From contig JAHAXB010000016.1 of NCBI GenBank assembly GCA_018384735.1, positions 62,001 to 126,000 on the forward strand: a stretch of DNA of 64,000 nt, in the 5' to 3' direction. Under the pieces are notes generated by a model that was not told the DNA's origin, searched no databases, and saw only the letters and a list, made by a program, of their open reading frames with translations. This stretch comes from Eubacteriales bacterium (lineage in GTDB: Bacteria; Bacillota; Clostridia; Christensenellales; UBA1242). Shown in pieces: positions 42,023 through 51,719 of the stretch (position 1 is the first letter of the stretch; each line of letters begins with the position of its first letter). The position numbers were made by a program, and so were the translations under genes.

Positions 42023-43120
42023 TTATTTCTGTTCCATGTGGCGCAGTCTTAATTGTCCGCAAGCCCCATCGATATCATCACCCTTGTTTTTGCGCATCGT
42101 ACACGAAGCCCCACTCTTAATTACCGCGTCCATAAACGCCATCGCAACCTCACGACTGGGCGGCGTCAAAACCGCATGACTATCAAAATGTAAGGGGTTC
42201 AAGTTAATCAAATTGATATGCGACGGGAAACCGCGCACCAAATTGGCAAGTTCTTTGGCTTGACCAACCGCACAGTTAAATGGCACGCCGTCTTTCAACA
42301 TTAACGAATATTCAAAAATCACACGGCGATGCGTCTTTTCAAAGTAATATTTTGCGGCATCAATTAGTTCACGAATAGTGTATTTTTTCGCCACCGGCAT
42401 AATTTGTTGACGCAATTCATCATTCGGCGCATGCAACGAAATACACAAATTAACTTGCGTATTTTCCTCCGCGAACTGACGAATGCGTGGCACCAGCCCC
42501 GACGTCGACAAACTGATGTTACGTGCGCTGATGTTAATTCCGTCCGGCGCCGTGACCAAACGCAAAAATTTCATTACGTTATCGTAGTTATCCAATGGTT
42601 CGCCCGACCCCATCAGCACAATATTGGTCACCCCGCGCGCACTCGGCGTCGTGTTCAATTTGTTAATTAAAATTACTTCCGCCAAAATTTCGCCTGCGGT
42701 CAAATTACGCACCAGTCCATTTTTACCACTAGCACAGAACCGACAGCTCATGCGACAGCCAACCTGCGTCGACACACACAAAGTGTTACCATAATTTTGG
42801 TTTAGCAAAACGCATTCAATCAAATCTTTGGGCGCCATTTTTGCCCCATTTTCGGTATTTTCCGGATGTTCATACGCCAATAAATACTTTTTCGTGCCAT
42901 CGCGCGAAGTTTGCACAGTCACGATTTCCGGCAAATTGCAGTTGAAATTTTCCGCCAACCAAGCGCGCAAATCTTTGGGAATATTAGTAATTTCTGCCAC
43001 TGGTACACCCTGATGCAAAGCCGTAAAAATTTGTTCCGCGCGAAATCTGGGCGCATTTAACGGCTTTAACGCGTCTTTCAGTTCATCAAATGAAAAATCA
43101 TAAAGATATTGCTTCGTCAT
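42023..43120 (-). CDS. rlmN: dual-specificity RNA methyltransferase RlmN
   Basis: Radical SAM enzyme making 2-methyladenosine in 23S rRNA (A2503) and some tRNAs. The cluster cysteines C122, C126 and C129 (CRMSCRFCA) are present, with GSGEPLDNYDNV and the methyl-carrier Cys near the C-terminus (ASCTMRKNKGDDIDGACGQL). 365 residues. ATGA overlap with fmt. Confidence 0.96.
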   Translation of the reverse strand: MTKQYLYDFSFDELKDALKPLNAPRFRAEQIFTALHQGVPVAEITNIPKDLRAWLAENFNCNLPEIVTVQTSRDGTKKYLLAYEHPENTENGAKMAPKDLIECVLLNQNYGNTLCVSTQVGCRMSCRFCASGKNGLVRNLTAGEILAEVILINKLNTTPSARGVTNIVLMGSGEPLDNYDNVMKFLRLVTAPDGINISARNISLSTSGLVPRIRQFAEENTQVNLCISLHAPNDELRQQIMPVAKKYTIRELIDAAKYYFEKTHRRVIFEYSLMLKDGVPFNCAVGQAKELANLVRGFPSHINLINLNPLHFDSHAVLTPPSREVAMAFMDAVIKSGASCTMRKNKGDDIDGACGQLRLRHMEQK

Positions 43121-44037
43121 TTCAAGATCACCCCGCGCAAATTACGCCCGTTGCAAAAGTCTTTGCCCGCCATGATTTTTTTGCCAGGTACCTGCAAACT
43201 GTCAATGCGCAAAGCCCCCTCACCACAGCCAATCAGCAACCCGTTTTTCGCATCGCATTGAACCACCGCACCAGCTTGAGCCGTCATTTCAACCGCCGTT
43301 GCTTGGTACACTTTAACCGGTTCCTCATTCAACACAAACCAAGCCACCGGCCACGGGTTAACCCCGCGCACCAAATTTGCTAAAACTCGCGCCGGCTTTT
43401 GCCAATCAAAGCGCGCCATTTCCTTATTTAACATCGGCGCCATGGTCGCCTGAGCGTGGTCTTGCGGTTCAAATTTCGCCGTGCCTTTTTCAATTTGCGT
43501 CAAAGCCGTAAGCAACGCCTTAACCGCATACGGTACCATCGCATGTAATAATTCGCCTCCCGTGATGGCTGGTTCAATCGGTATTTCCTCTTTACAAATC
43601 ATCGGGCCACAATCCAACCCCAATTCAGTCTGCAAAATCGTTACACCGGTCGTTTTGTCGCCGTTAATTACCGACCATTGCACCGGCGCCGCCCCGCGAT
43701 ATTTAGGCAACAAACTGCCATGCACGTTAATCACACCGTGTGGCGCCGCATCCAACACACTTTGCCTTAAAATTTGTCCAAAAGCGCAAGTTACAATGAT
43801 ATCCGGTTGAAATTCACGCAATTTTTCGGCTTCCAAGCTGATTTTTGCCGGTTGTAAAACCGGAATATCGTGCGCCAAAGCAAATTGCTTAACCGCACTC
43901 ATGCACATTTGGTGTCCACGCCCCGCCACAGTGTCTGGTTGCGTAACAACACAAACGACTTGGTGTTTTTCAACGATACCCGCCAAAACATCCGCAGCAA
44001 ACTGCGGAGAACCCATAAATATAATCTTCACAATCAC
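43117..44037 (-). CDS. fmt: methionyl-tRNA formyltransferase
   Basis: Formylates initiator tRNA. Motifs NVHGSLLPKYRGAAPVQW and TGVTILQTELGLDCGP, plus the C-terminal OB-like domain. 306 residues. Starts at GTG; two in-frame GTG codons (MIVKIIF) are possible, with no clear ribosome site. Def, the matching deformylase, is encoded divergently 190 bases away. Confidence 0.95.
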   Translation of the reverse strand: MIVKIIFMGSPQFAADVLAGIVEKHQVVCVVTQPDTVAGRGHQMCMSAVKQFALAHDIPVLQPAKISLEAEKLREFQPDIIVTCAFGQILRQSVLDAAPHGVINVHGSLLPKYRGAAPVQWSVINGDKTTGVTILQTELGLDCGPMICKEEIPIEPAITGGELLHAMVPYAVKALLTALTQIEKGTAKFEPQDHAQATMAPMLNKEMARFDWQKPARVLANLVRGVNPWPVAWFVLNEEPVKVYQATAVEMTAQAGAVVQCDAKNGLLIGCGEGALRIDSLQVPGKKIMAGKDFCNGRNLRGVILK

Positions 44038-44191
44038 ACTTTATCACAAAATTACCCCAATCTCAACCAAAATTGACTATTGGAGCCAATCTATCCCGCT
44101 TACCGAACATTCTTCCACTATTAATCGCAAATCCATATTTAGTATTTATTATGATAATAATTACCACTGTATATTGTATTTATTTTATTAC

Positions 44192-44220
44192 TAGACTTTT
44201 TACACCTTTTCCACTATAAT
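44192..44220 (+). promoter_or_regulatory. leaderless promoter of def
   Basis: TAGACT, 17 bases, TATAAT (44215-44220), six bases to ATG. The 189-base fmt-def gap is otherwise AT-rich without a visible element. Confidence 0.55.
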
Positions 44221-44226
44221 ATAGAT

Positions 44227-44670
44227 ATGGCACATTTAACAATTATTAAACAAGATAACCCACTAATCCATAAAATCAGCAAGCCCGTGACCGAATTTAC
44301 CCCTCATTTGCACGAAATTCTGGATAATATGCACGAAACACTACTCCACGCGAACGGCATGGGGCTGGCTGCGGTTCAGGTTGGCATTCTTTACCGCATG
44401 GCAATCATTTTCACCGAAGAATACGGCCCCATTGAAATCATCAATCCTGTCATTAAGGTTGCTAAGAACCCGCGCTTCGACACCGAAGGTTGTCTCTCCT
44501 GCCCGGGTATCAGCGGACGCGTCCGTCGCCCCCACTTGGTCACTTTGGAATACCAAGACCGCGACGGCAAGAAGCACAACCAAACCTTCCACGGCATGGA
44601 TGCAGTTTGCTGTGGCCACGAAATTGATCACATGGACGGTATTCTATTCATCGACAAGATGGAAAAATAA
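44227..44670 (+). CDS. def: peptide deformylase
   Basis: Removes the N-formyl group from new proteins. Motif I GMGLAAVQVG (44-53), motif II EGCLS with metal ligand C89, motif III HEIDH (131-135). 147 residues, iron or zinc enzyme. Its stop codon directly abuts the stop of the convergent gene, with no base between. Confidence 0.96.
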   Translation: MAHLTIIKQDNPLIHKISKPVTEFTPHLHEILDNMHETLLHANGMGLAAVQVGILYRMAIIFTEEYGPIEIINPVIKVAKNPRFDTEGCLSCPGISGRVRRPHLVTLEYQDRDGKKHNQTFHGMDAVCCGHEIDHMDGILFIDKMEK

Positions 44671-45237
44671 TTATTTTTGCGGAATTTCCGTTTCCGCCAT
44701 CTGTTCAATAAACTGGTCCAAAGTCTCAAAATCATACGGCAAATTAAAACGATAATCGGGTCGACGACGCTTAACAACGTACTCCGCATCCCATTCATTA
44801 TTGATTTTCTGTAATTCTGCACCAAAATTGGTATCGTAATAACTGACACCATATTTTTCGATTAAATATTTATCGTCACGGCGCGAAACCTCGTACATAT
44901 CGATGCTCACCTGCTCCCCGTTCGTTGCCCGCTGGTAATACTGCGCCAAAAAATGGTTATAGCACTCGTAATCAACATACAAATGCAAATACCAGCCCTT
45001 GTTAAAATCATCACTCATGTCATGCGTCGCCAAAAACTTTGCCGGATTCACTTTTTCGCGGTTGTACTTAATCATGTCATGTTTTTCCGTGCGCACGCCA
45101 TAATGCGACAGCGCCTTGTTCGGCTCCAAATCCGGCACCACATTGCCATCATAGAAGCGTTTTACATCCTTAATCAGGTTCGGGTGTTTTTCCACAAAAC
45201 GCTTCGCGACCGCCAAATGAGTAATCTGTGACGACAT
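44671..45237 (-). CDS. zinc-dependent phospholipase C/S1-P1-like hypothetical protein
   Basis: A 188-residue protein opening MSSQITHLAVAKRFVEKH, with FYDGNVVPDLEPNKALSHYG, KVNPAKFL and NKGWYLHLYVDYECYNHFL. Histidines and aspartates in this order recall a group of bacterial phospholipase C/S1-P1-type helical proteins (H in THL, PD, HYG, HL-D). No signal peptide, so it is probably cytoplasmic. Function unproven. The start is nine bases after TAGAAT with AAAGG close by. Confidence 0.55.
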   Translation of the reverse strand: MSSQITHLAVAKRFVEKHPNLIKDVKRFYDGNVVPDLEPNKALSHYGVRTEKHDMIKYNREKVNPAKFLATHDMSDDFNKGWYLHLYVDYECYNHFLAQYYQRATNGEQVSIDMYEVSRRDDKYLIEKYGVSYYDTNFGAELQKINNEWDAEYVVKRRRPDYRFNLPYDFETLDQFIEQMAETEIPQK

Positions 45238-45292
45238 AATGCCTTTATTCTAGCATTCTTTCAAAATTATGAAAAATTATTTTCCCCGCCCA

Positions 45293-45322
45293 TTGACTTC
45301 GCCCTAATCCACATGCTATACT
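45293..45322 (+). promoter_or_regulatory. promoter of the 224-residue hypothetical gene
   Basis: TTGACT (45293-45298), 18 bases, TATACT (45317-45322), followed by a short leader with AAGGAG. Confidence 0.65.
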
Positions 45323-45344
45323 CCTTGCCATAAAGGAGTAAAAA

Positions 45345-46019
45345 ATGGATCTTAACAAAAATTTAATCGCACAACATAACAACGTTGAATATTTAGTTCA
45401 CCCCGCTTTCGACCCAGCCATCGACCCCAAGAGTCAAGCTGAAATCGCGGAATCAAAACCAAATTGTAACTATATCAGTTACTACCGTGGTGCTAACGAC
45501 AAAATTGATTTGCGTTTAGCAAAACCGGTCGACCACATTCACTTAATTCTTGACAGCGAAGACAACACTATCAAAAACGTTAAAGATATTTATCTAAACT
45601 CGGAAAACTTAAAAAACACTTTCGTTCACGCCGACCAACCGTCGAAAGCTGTCTTACACATTAACCACAACACTTGCATCATCGACGAAAAACATTTTAA
45701 AATCATTCCAGATAATGCCCGTTACCTTGCCGACGTGGACGCTTTCTTAGCTACCTTAAAGACCGAAGACAATCAACCGATTTTTTCAAAAATCACATTC
45801 GAAAACAATTCTTACAAAATTGGCGCCACAATCAAAGAAATTTGCGACAAAAACAACGTTAAGAGTTATGGTATGTCCACCGACGAAACCGGTTACAAAG
45901 GCTACTTTGCCGCCAGCAACGCCCACAGTAGCACCAAAATCATTAAAAACAAACCTTTGTCAAAATTGAACATCAACACTGGCAAAACTACCAAAATCAA
46001 TTTTATCGTTGAAAAATAA
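45345..46019 (+). CDS. hypothetical soluble protein
   Basis: A 224-residue acidic protein rich in Asn, Asp and Lys, without signal peptide, membrane helix or recognised domain. It has its own good promoter, an ideal ribosome site and a strong terminator, so it is a single-gene unit that is probably well expressed. Two GYKG/GYFAAS-like segments near residue 185 are the only distinctive parts. Confidence 0.65.
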   Translation: MDLNKNLIAQHNNVEYLVHPAFDPAIDPKSQAEIAESKPNCNYISYYRGANDKIDLRLAKPVDHIHLILDSEDNTIKNVKDIYLNSENLKNTFVHADQPSKAVLHINHNTCIIDEKHFKIIPDNARYLADVDAFLATLKTEDNQPIFSKITFENNSYKIGATIKEICDKNNVKSYGMSTDETGYKGYFAASNAHSSTKIIKNKPLSKLNINTGKTTKINFIVEK

Positions 46020-46040
46020 TCGCACTTAATCACAACAAGC

Positions 46041-46076
46041 AAAAACGACGGTCACTTCACTCGCCCGTCGTTTTTT
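46041..46076. terminator. bidirectional intrinsic terminator
   Basis: Stem AAAACGACGG/CCGTCGTTTT (10 bp) with a 13-base loop. Serves the 224-residue gene and, from the other side, ftsW/rodA. Confidence 0.85.
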
Positions 46077-46093
46077 AGTTTAACTCTTTTTCC

Positions 46094-47335
46094 TTATCGC
46101 CTTTTATTTTGTTTATCCACGTTCAGCACAACACCGATTGAGGACATAAAAACCAACAAACTGGTGCCACCAAAAGAAATAAACGGCAACGGCAAGCCCG
46201 TGGGCGGAATCGAGCCGGTCGCCACCGCAAAATTTAAACTAGTTTGCACCATAATTACGGTCGCAATTCCGTAGCACAGATACCGACCGAAGCAATCCCG
46301 ACACCTGCGCCCAATTTTGAAAATTTTATAAATCACCCAGCCAAACACTGCAAACAAAATCAAACACCCCAACAACCCAAATTCTTCCGCAATAATTGCA
46401 AAAATAAAATCACTTTCCGAAAACGGCAAAAACATATGCTTTTGCACGCTATGTCCATAACCCACACCCCAAAAGCCACCATTCGCAATCGCATATAAAC
46501 TTTCAATCAGCTGGAACCCTTCGCCTTTGGGATTTGCCCATGGGTCAATGAACGCGGAAAGTCGTTTCAACCGGTAAGGTGCGGCAATTAACATGACCGC
46601 GACCGCTGCCAATGCCGGCAGCAAAATCAACCCCAATGTTTTCAAACGTACACCGCACAAAAACAAAATCACCAACATAATGATGCCGACCGTCATGGTA
46701 ATCGACATATTTGGTTCCAAAATAATTAACGCGCACAAAGTGCCACCCGCCATCAAAACCAATAAAGTTTGCCACCACTTTGGCACCGGTAACCGTTCGG
46801 GTTTATCGCCGGTCGCTTGAAATTTTCCCGCAAAAACCCGCGCCGCAAAAACCACCAAGGCAAACTTCGCAAGTTCACTTGGCTGCAAGGAAAAACTACC
46901 CACGCCGACCCAGCGGGTTGCGCCCAATTTAGATATACCAACTCCAGGGATAAAAACCGCTACCAGCAAAGCCACGGCCACCCCAAAAATAACAAACGCA
47001 CCTTTCTGCAGCCAGTGATAATCGATAAAATACATTATCAACAGTCCAACCAGCCCTAAAACCAGCCCGATCAACTGTTTCACCGTATAATAAAAACTAT
47101 CATCGTAATAGATGCGCGCGTTGTAATTAGACGCCGAATAAATCATAAAAACACCAAAAAGCACCAAACCCAAAACCGGTACCAACAGTCCTAAATCACA
47201 ATATCTAGGGGTTATTTTATGCACAAACCCCACAATTTTGGTCACATTAACCTTTTTCGGCGTTTTTTTACGCTTAATTTTCCGTTTACGAACCCGCGCC
47301 CGAACTTTGTCATCGGACGCCACCACTGTCAGCAT
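46094..47335 (-). CDS. ftsW: FtsW/RodA/SpoVE-family glycosyltransferase
   Basis: SEDS-family polymerase of lipid II, about ten helices in 413 residues. Motifs FSLQPSELAKFALVVF, the loop with GVGYGHSVQKHMFLPFSESDFIFAI and GLPLPFISFGGTSL favour FtsW. A very basic N-terminal tail (VRARVRKRKIKRKKTPKK) precedes the first helix. It starts nine bases after the priA stop without a clear ribosome site. RodA remains possible. Confidence 0.9.
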   Translation of the reverse strand: MLTVVASDDKVRARVRKRKIKRKKTPKKVNVTKIVGFVHKITPRYCDLGLLVPVLGLVLFGVFMIYSASNYNARIYYDDSFYYTVKQLIGLVLGLVGLLIMYFIDYHWLQKGAFVIFGVAVALLVAVFIPGVGISKLGATRWVGVGSFSLQPSELAKFALVVFAARVFAGKFQATGDKPERLPVPKWWQTLLVLMAGGTLCALIILEPNMSITMTVGIIMLVILFLCGVRLKTLGLILLPALAAVAVMLIAAPYRLKRLSAFIDPWANPKGEGFQLIESLYAIANGGFWGVGYGHSVQKHMFLPFSESDFIFAIIAEEFGLLGCLILFAVFGWVIYKIFKIGRRCRDCFGRYLCYGIATVIMVQTSLNFAVATGSIPPTGLPLPFISFGGTSLLVFMSSIGVVLNVDKQNKRR

Positions 47336-47344
47336 AATCTATGT

Positions 47345-49381
47345 TTACGATAAACTGGCGGGGTTTATTTCAAAAAATATTTTTACACTTTGCGCAAGTG
47401 GCAACTGCTCCACTTTCTTAACGCATTCATACATATAATTTATGGTTGTTTCCGCGACGTCCTGTCGAATACGTGCCAAAATTTGGTAACGATATTTATT
47501 TTGTAACCGACCGTAAGGGCATTTCATCGCACCTAAATAAATAAAGTTTTGACGCTCCAAATCATAATCCCGCAGTGGTTGCATAATTTCTTTAATCACA
47601 CGGATAATTTTCGTATCCACAGTTCCCGACACCAACACGCGCACAATCGTCGCGAAAGGCGGGTATTTGGTCGCCTGTCGTTCCGTAATTTCGCGTTGAT
47701 AAAAACTCAAATAATCATAACTTTGGATAAATTTATACACATAATGTTTCGGCATATAGGTCTGCAAGTACACTTTACCGGTGGTGCCAACCGCACGTCC
47801 TGCACGCCCCGCCACTTGGGTCAACAAAGCAAAAGTCCGTTCCGCCGAACGATAGTCCGCCACAAAACTGCCGTCCGCATTAACGATAATGACCAAACTA
47901 ACTTGCGGGAAATGGTGACCCTTGGCAATCATTTGTGTTCCAACCAATACCGACGGGGTCGTCTTTGCAAACTCATCTAAGATTTTAACTAACGCTCCTT
48001 TGGTTTGAGTGTTGTCAGTATCCATGCGCAGCACCGGTGCCACTACTCTGGCCTGTTTTAATAACTTTTCTAATTCGGCACAAATCTTTTGAGTTCCCAT
48101 GGCGCCATGTTTAATGTAAGTACTACCACACTTCGGACATCGTTCCGGAAACGGCATCCGCGCCGCACAATAATGGCACTTTAACTGTTCGTCGTCTTTG
48201 TGATAAACCATGGAAACATCGCAGTTTTCGCACTTCGCGCTCCAACCACATTGCAAACAACGCACGGTTTGCGAATAGCCACGGCGGTTCAAAAAGATCA
48301 TGGCGGAATGTTTAGCGCGCAAGGTTGCTATCAGGTCACTCAGTACTTCGGTGCCAAAAATTCCCCCATTACCCGAGCGGATTTCGTTACCCATATCAAC
48401 CAATTCGATTTTTGGTAATGGCACATCGTTGACACGCTTCGTCAATTCTAACAGCTGGTATTCGCCCTGTTCGGCCAAATAAAAACTCTGTATAGAGGGT
48501 GTAGCCGAACCCAAAACCACCGGACAATGATGCCATTTCCCCCGCATAATCGCGATATCATGGGTTAAATAACGCGGATTGCTGTCACTTTGATAACTGC
48601 CATCATGCTCTTCATCAATGATAATTGCACCCAAATTTTCCAACGGCGCAAACACTGCCGAACGCGCTCCAATCACGATACGCGCACTGCCCTGATCCGC
48701 TCGTAACCATTCATCGTATTTTTCGCCACCGCCCAACTTACTGTGCAGCATTGCCACCACATCGCCAAAACGCGCCTTAAAGTTGGACAAAACTTGTGGG
48801 GTCAAACCAATTTCCGGCACCAAGACCAAAGCCGTCTTTCCCGCATCCAATACCTTTTGGATAATGTGCATATAAACTTCGGTTTTGCCGCTACCGGTCA
48901 CACCTTTCAGCAAGTACACCCGCTCTGGTTGGTTCAGCACTGTATCTACGCAATATTGTTGCTCCGGATTTAAAATTACCGGTTGGTCCATTTTATCCAA
49001 ACTGGCCGGCACACGCCTTTGACCGTTGCGTTTGGGTTTTCCGGCACGAATCGCGCTGGGTAAATATAATTTCAAGACATCTACTGGACGTAACTTAAAA
49101 CGGTCACAAATTTGTGGCAACAAATCCAGCAGTTCGGGCTTAATCACAAAATCCGTTGCAAAACCATGGATTGGTTTCAACAATGCGGGGGCAACATCCG
49201 TTTTATCACAAACATCAACCACAAAGCCGTCAATTTCACGTTTGCCGAACGGCACCACTACACAGGAACCACGCACCACGTTCAAATCAGACGGGATTAA
49301 ATAATCCCAAGCCACATCTTTGGCTGGGACTGCCCGAGCATTCAGAACCGCATCAATTACGACTTTGGCGTATTTCATCAT
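47345..49381 (-). CDS. priA: primosomal protein N' (replication restart helicase PriA)
   Basis: 3'-5' helicase that reloads the replisome. Walker A GVTGSGKTEVY, DEEH box (IIDEEHDGSYQ) and eight zinc cysteines (CLQCGWSAKCENC ... CHYC ... CPKC). 678 residues, slightly short for the family. It follows rpoZ by three bases, as in many Firmicutes. ATG-ATG start; no strong ribosome site. Confidence 0.96.
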   Translation of the reverse strand: MMKYAKVVIDAVLNARAVPAKDVAWDYLIPSDLNVVRGSCVVVPFGKREIDGFVVDVCDKTDVAPALLKPIHGFATDFVIKPELLDLLPQICDRFKLRPVDVLKLYLPSAIRAGKPKRNGQRRVPASLDKMDQPVILNPEQQYCVDTVLNQPERVYLLKGVTGSGKTEVYMHIIQKVLDAGKTALVLVPEIGLTPQVLSNFKARFGDVVAMLHSKLGGGEKYDEWLRADQGSARIVIGARSAVFAPLENLGAIIIDEEHDGSYQSDSNPRYLTHDIAIMRGKWHHCPVVLGSATPSIQSFYLAEQGEYQLLELTKRVNDVPLPKIELVDMGNEIRSGNGGIFGTEVLSDLIATLRAKHSAMIFLNRRGYSQTVRCLQCGWSAKCENCDVSMVYHKDDEQLKCHYCAARMPFPERCPKCGSTYIKHGAMGTQKICAELEKLLKQARVVAPVLRMDTDNTQTKGALVKILDEFAKTTPSVLVGTQMIAKGHHFPQVSLVIIVNADGSFVADYRSAERTFALLTQVAGRAGRAVGTTGKVYLQTYMPKHYVYKFIQSYDYLSFYQREITERQATKYPPFATIVRVLVSGTVDTKIIRVIKEIMQPLRDYDLERQNFIYLGAMKCPYGRLQNKYRYQILARIRQDVAETTINYMYECVKKVEQLPLAQSVKIFFEINPASLS

Positions 49382-49384
49382 GAA

Positions 49385-49600
49385 TTAGTGAGAACTTTTG
49401 TGCGCAGTTGTCGTTGGGACAATTTTGCCATCAACAACTTCACGCATAGCCATGGAAATTTGTTTTTCCTTACCGGTCGTGGTATTTTGACCCATACTGT
49501 GGGCAATCAAATCTTTGGCGCACTTAGAAACCATCGCCGTCAAAACATACTTATTGTTGTTAGCTCTTGCAATACAATCTTCAATCTTCGGATAAATCAT
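49385..49600 (-). CDS. rpoZ: DNA-directed RNA polymerase subunit omega
   Basis: 71 residues. MIYPKIEDCIARANNNKYVLTAMVSKCAKDL fits the omega fold (short N-terminal helix, KY-L, and R/K-A-L). It leads rpoZ-priA-ftsW. TATAAT ends seven bases before ATG, so the mRNA is predicted leaderless. Confidence 0.85.
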   Translation of the reverse strand: MIYPKIEDCIARANNNKYVLTAMVSKCAKDLIAHSMGQNTTTGKEKQISMAMREVVDGKIVPTTTAHKSSH

Positions 49601-49607
49601 AATCTAC

Positions 49608-49635
49608 ATTATAGCATTATTTTTCCGCGTGACAA
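49608..49635 (-). promoter_or_regulatory. leaderless promoter of rpoZ
   Basis: Minus strand TTGTCA (49630-49635), 16 bases, TATAAT (49608-49613), seven bases to ATG. Confidence 0.6.
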
Positions 49636-49656
49636 ACTAATTTTCAGGTATTTTTC

Positions 49657-50961
49657 TTAATACATGGAAATTTCATTTTTATCATCGCGCATTCCTTTGA
49701 AAGTCGGAAAGCGTAATGAGTAGCCATCATCGTTTTGGTTTTGCGAAAGTTCAAAATAGCCGATTTCAATGATATGACCAACAATTTTTTCCGGATGCGC
49801 GAAGTACTCTTCACGTTCCTCTTTTTCGAAGCCACTGCCCACTTTGCAGGTGTACTTTTTTCCGTCCGGTGCCATAAATTCCACGATGACTGCCCCCAAT
49901 TTGCCTTGATTAGCGCCGGAGCCCTCTTCCCAATCCAACACGCGCACATCTGCAGTATTAAAGCGTTTTACTTTCAGCAAATTTTTACTGCGTTTGCATT
50001 CGTACGGCGCATCCGCGATATTCACCATTACGCCTTCGCGTCCCATATTCGTGTATTCATCACAAATTTTATCAATCTGAGTTACATCTTCGCCAGCGTA
50101 CAAAATTGGCACTTCTTTCAAATGCGGTTGCTTAATTTTACGCAATTCCTTGCCGAGTTCCGTTTTGCGTGTTTCGCACGGGGTCGAACTTTCCCCCGTA
50201 ATTAAATCTAGTTTCGTCAAGCAATCAAAAATGTTATAAATTAACCCTTTTTTCACGCCGTCACTGTTGGTCACTTTCACGGTCATGCGGTACAGGTCAG
50301 CACTGTCAATGGGTTGTTCAACCCCCAACAACAGTTCCCCATCGTACACCATATTCGGGTCAAGATGGCGCACCTCATCCGCCAATTCCACCATGTCATC
50401 AAACGATTTACCCGCGCGGGAAAAGAATGTTGGCTCGCCCGCTTCGTTAAAAATCAACATACAGCGCACACCATCGAACTTTTCCGTAATGACGAAGCGT
50501 TTGCCAACCACAAATTCTGTGTTTTCGGCGTATTTTTCCGCCAACATAACGTTAAAAGACGGGATAAAATCTTTCCCGAAAACCTTGTTCAACGTTTTTT
50601 CACTGGCACCCAAGGTTAAATCTTTTTTAATGATCCCCTCAACCAGTTCGGTTTGTTTATCGCTTAATCCACTGGTAAATTGTTGCAAAACCGCGATGTC
50701 TTCATCACGACCCGTATTATGTACGGTAAAATATGCCAACAAGGCGGGTAAATCTACACATTCTTGCACCGTAGCATTGACAGTTTTTGCCAACTTTTTC
50801 TTGCTAATTCCTGTCACAATAAAGGGATTAAACAAAAAATGCAAAACCCCTTTAACCGCCGAGTTCTTTTGGTATTGTTTTAAGATGGCTTCTTTTTCCA
50901 GACGCGAACTGGTCGCGGTCATCTTTTGATAAAATTCTTCAAAATCATTGATTGCGTTCAT
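49657..50961 (-). CDS. ATP-dependent DNA ligase
   Basis: Nucleotidyltransferase ligase with the adenylated lysine K161 in motif I (EKFDGVRC), followed by motif III-like MVYDGELL, motif IV EGVMV and motif V KVKRF. The C-terminal OB domain ends in a YSLRFPTFKGMRDDK segment. 434 residues. It overlaps the coiled-coil zinc-ribbon gene by four bases (ATGA). Probably a repair or accessory ligase beside the usual NAD-dependent LigA, which is not in this window. Confidence 0.9.
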   Translation of the reverse strand: MNAINDFEEFYQKMTATSSRLEKEAILKQYQKNSAVKGVLHFLFNPFIVTGISKKKLAKTVNATVQECVDLPALLAYFTVHNTGRDEDIAVLQQFTSGLSDKQTELVEGIIKKDLTLGASEKTLNKVFGKDFIPSFNVMLAEKYAENTEFVVGKRFVITEKFDGVRCMLIFNEAGEPTFFSRAGKSFDDMVELADEVRHLDPNMVYDGELLLGVEQPIDSADLYRMTVKVTNSDGVKKGLIYNIFDCLTKLDLITGESSTPCETRKTELGKELRKIKQPHLKEVPILYAGEDVTQIDKICDEYTNMGREGVMVNIADAPYECKRSKNLLKVKRFNTADVRVLDWEEGSGANQGKLGAVIVEFMAPDGKKYTCKVGSGFEKEEREEYFAHPEKIVGHIIEIGYFELSQNQNDDGYSLRFPTFKGMRDDKNEISMY

Positions 50962-51650
50962 GCTTGATAAATAATCCTACCACATTCGTCACAAGTTACC
51001 CAACCGTCGGTCTTAATCTTATTAACCAACGCGCTGGGTACATCCATGAAGCAACCTTGGCAACGGTTATCCATCGTCAAAGGCACCACTACATCTTTAA
51101 TGTCGTTACCTTTGGATTTACGGATGGCACGGTATTTAGCCAACAACTTTTCGTCGATACCTTTCACTTTTTCGTTAAATTCTTTTTCCAAGCTCTGCAC
51201 TTTGGGTGCGGTGGCCGCTTTTGCATCTTCAAACATTTTGGTCAAGTTTTTCAACATAGCACTACTCTTGGCAACTTCCATCGAAGTCGTTTTGAATGCG
51301 TTAGTTTTTTGCGCAATGCGACGTTCGATTTCCGCCAACTGGCTTTCCGCCTTGGTCAATTTCGATAAAAATTCATCGTACAAGTCCGCATCCGCGCTTT
51401 GGGATTTTTGTGCTTTTTCCATTTGTGCCAAAGTATCCGCTACCAACTTTGCGAACTTTTGGTAGTTATCCTGCAAACTCTTGGCATCGGATTCTAATTG
51501 CAACAAAGCATTTTTCGAACTTTCAATGGTTTGTTTGGCTTTGTCCAATTCCATTTTCACTTTGCTTTTTTCCAAGTTTTGCATTACTTGTAAACGCTCT
51601 TTATCAATCTTTTGCGCTGCTAATAATTTTTCGATATTCGCATTACTCAT
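50958..51650 (-). CDS. coiled-coil protein with C-terminal zinc ribbon (CdsZ/DUF164 type)
   Basis: A 230-residue protein. A long antiparallel coiled coil fills about residues 5-175, and a four-Cys ribbon ends the chain (CQGCFMDVPSALVNKI ... CDECGRIIYQ), as in C4-type zinc-ribbon proteins implicated in RNA metabolism. I start at MSNANI: TATGCT lies six bases upstream and TTGCTT 17 bases before that, again leaderless. Confidence 0.85.
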   Translation of the reverse strand: MSNANIEKLLAAQKIDKERLQVMQNLEKSKVKMELDKAKQTIESSKNALLQLESDAKSLQDNYQKFAKLVADTLAQMEKAQKSQSADADLYDEFLSKLTKAESQLAEIERRIAQKTNAFKTTSMEVAKSSAMLKNLTKMFEDAKAATAPKVQSLEKEFNEKVKGIDEKLLAKYRAIRKSKGNDIKDVVVPLTMDNRCQGCFMDVPSALVNKIKTDGWVTCDECGRIIYQA

Positions 51651-51656
51651 ACCGAT

Positions 51657-51685
51657 AGCATACCACGCCCGCACACATTAAGCAA
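51657..51685 (-). promoter_or_regulatory. leaderless promoter of the zinc-ribbon coiled-coil gene
   Basis: Minus strand TTGCTT (51680-51685), 17 bases, TATGCT (51657-51662), six bases to ATG. Confidence 0.6.
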
Positions 51686-51694
51686 TCACTAATC

Positions 51695-51719
51695 AAAAAG
51701 CAACCCCTTTCGAGATTGC
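51695..51719 (-). terminator. intrinsic terminator downstream of rpoD
   Basis: Perfect 8-bp stem (two G-T pairs) capped by a GAAA tetraloop on the minus strand and followed by TTTTTGATT. It lies 87 bases after the rpoD stop. Confidence 0.85.

Noticed and set aside
50267-50929. 220-codon frame antisense to the DNA ligase
   Set aside because: The ligase has all motifs on the other strand; the antisense frame has no promoter, ribosome site or domain.
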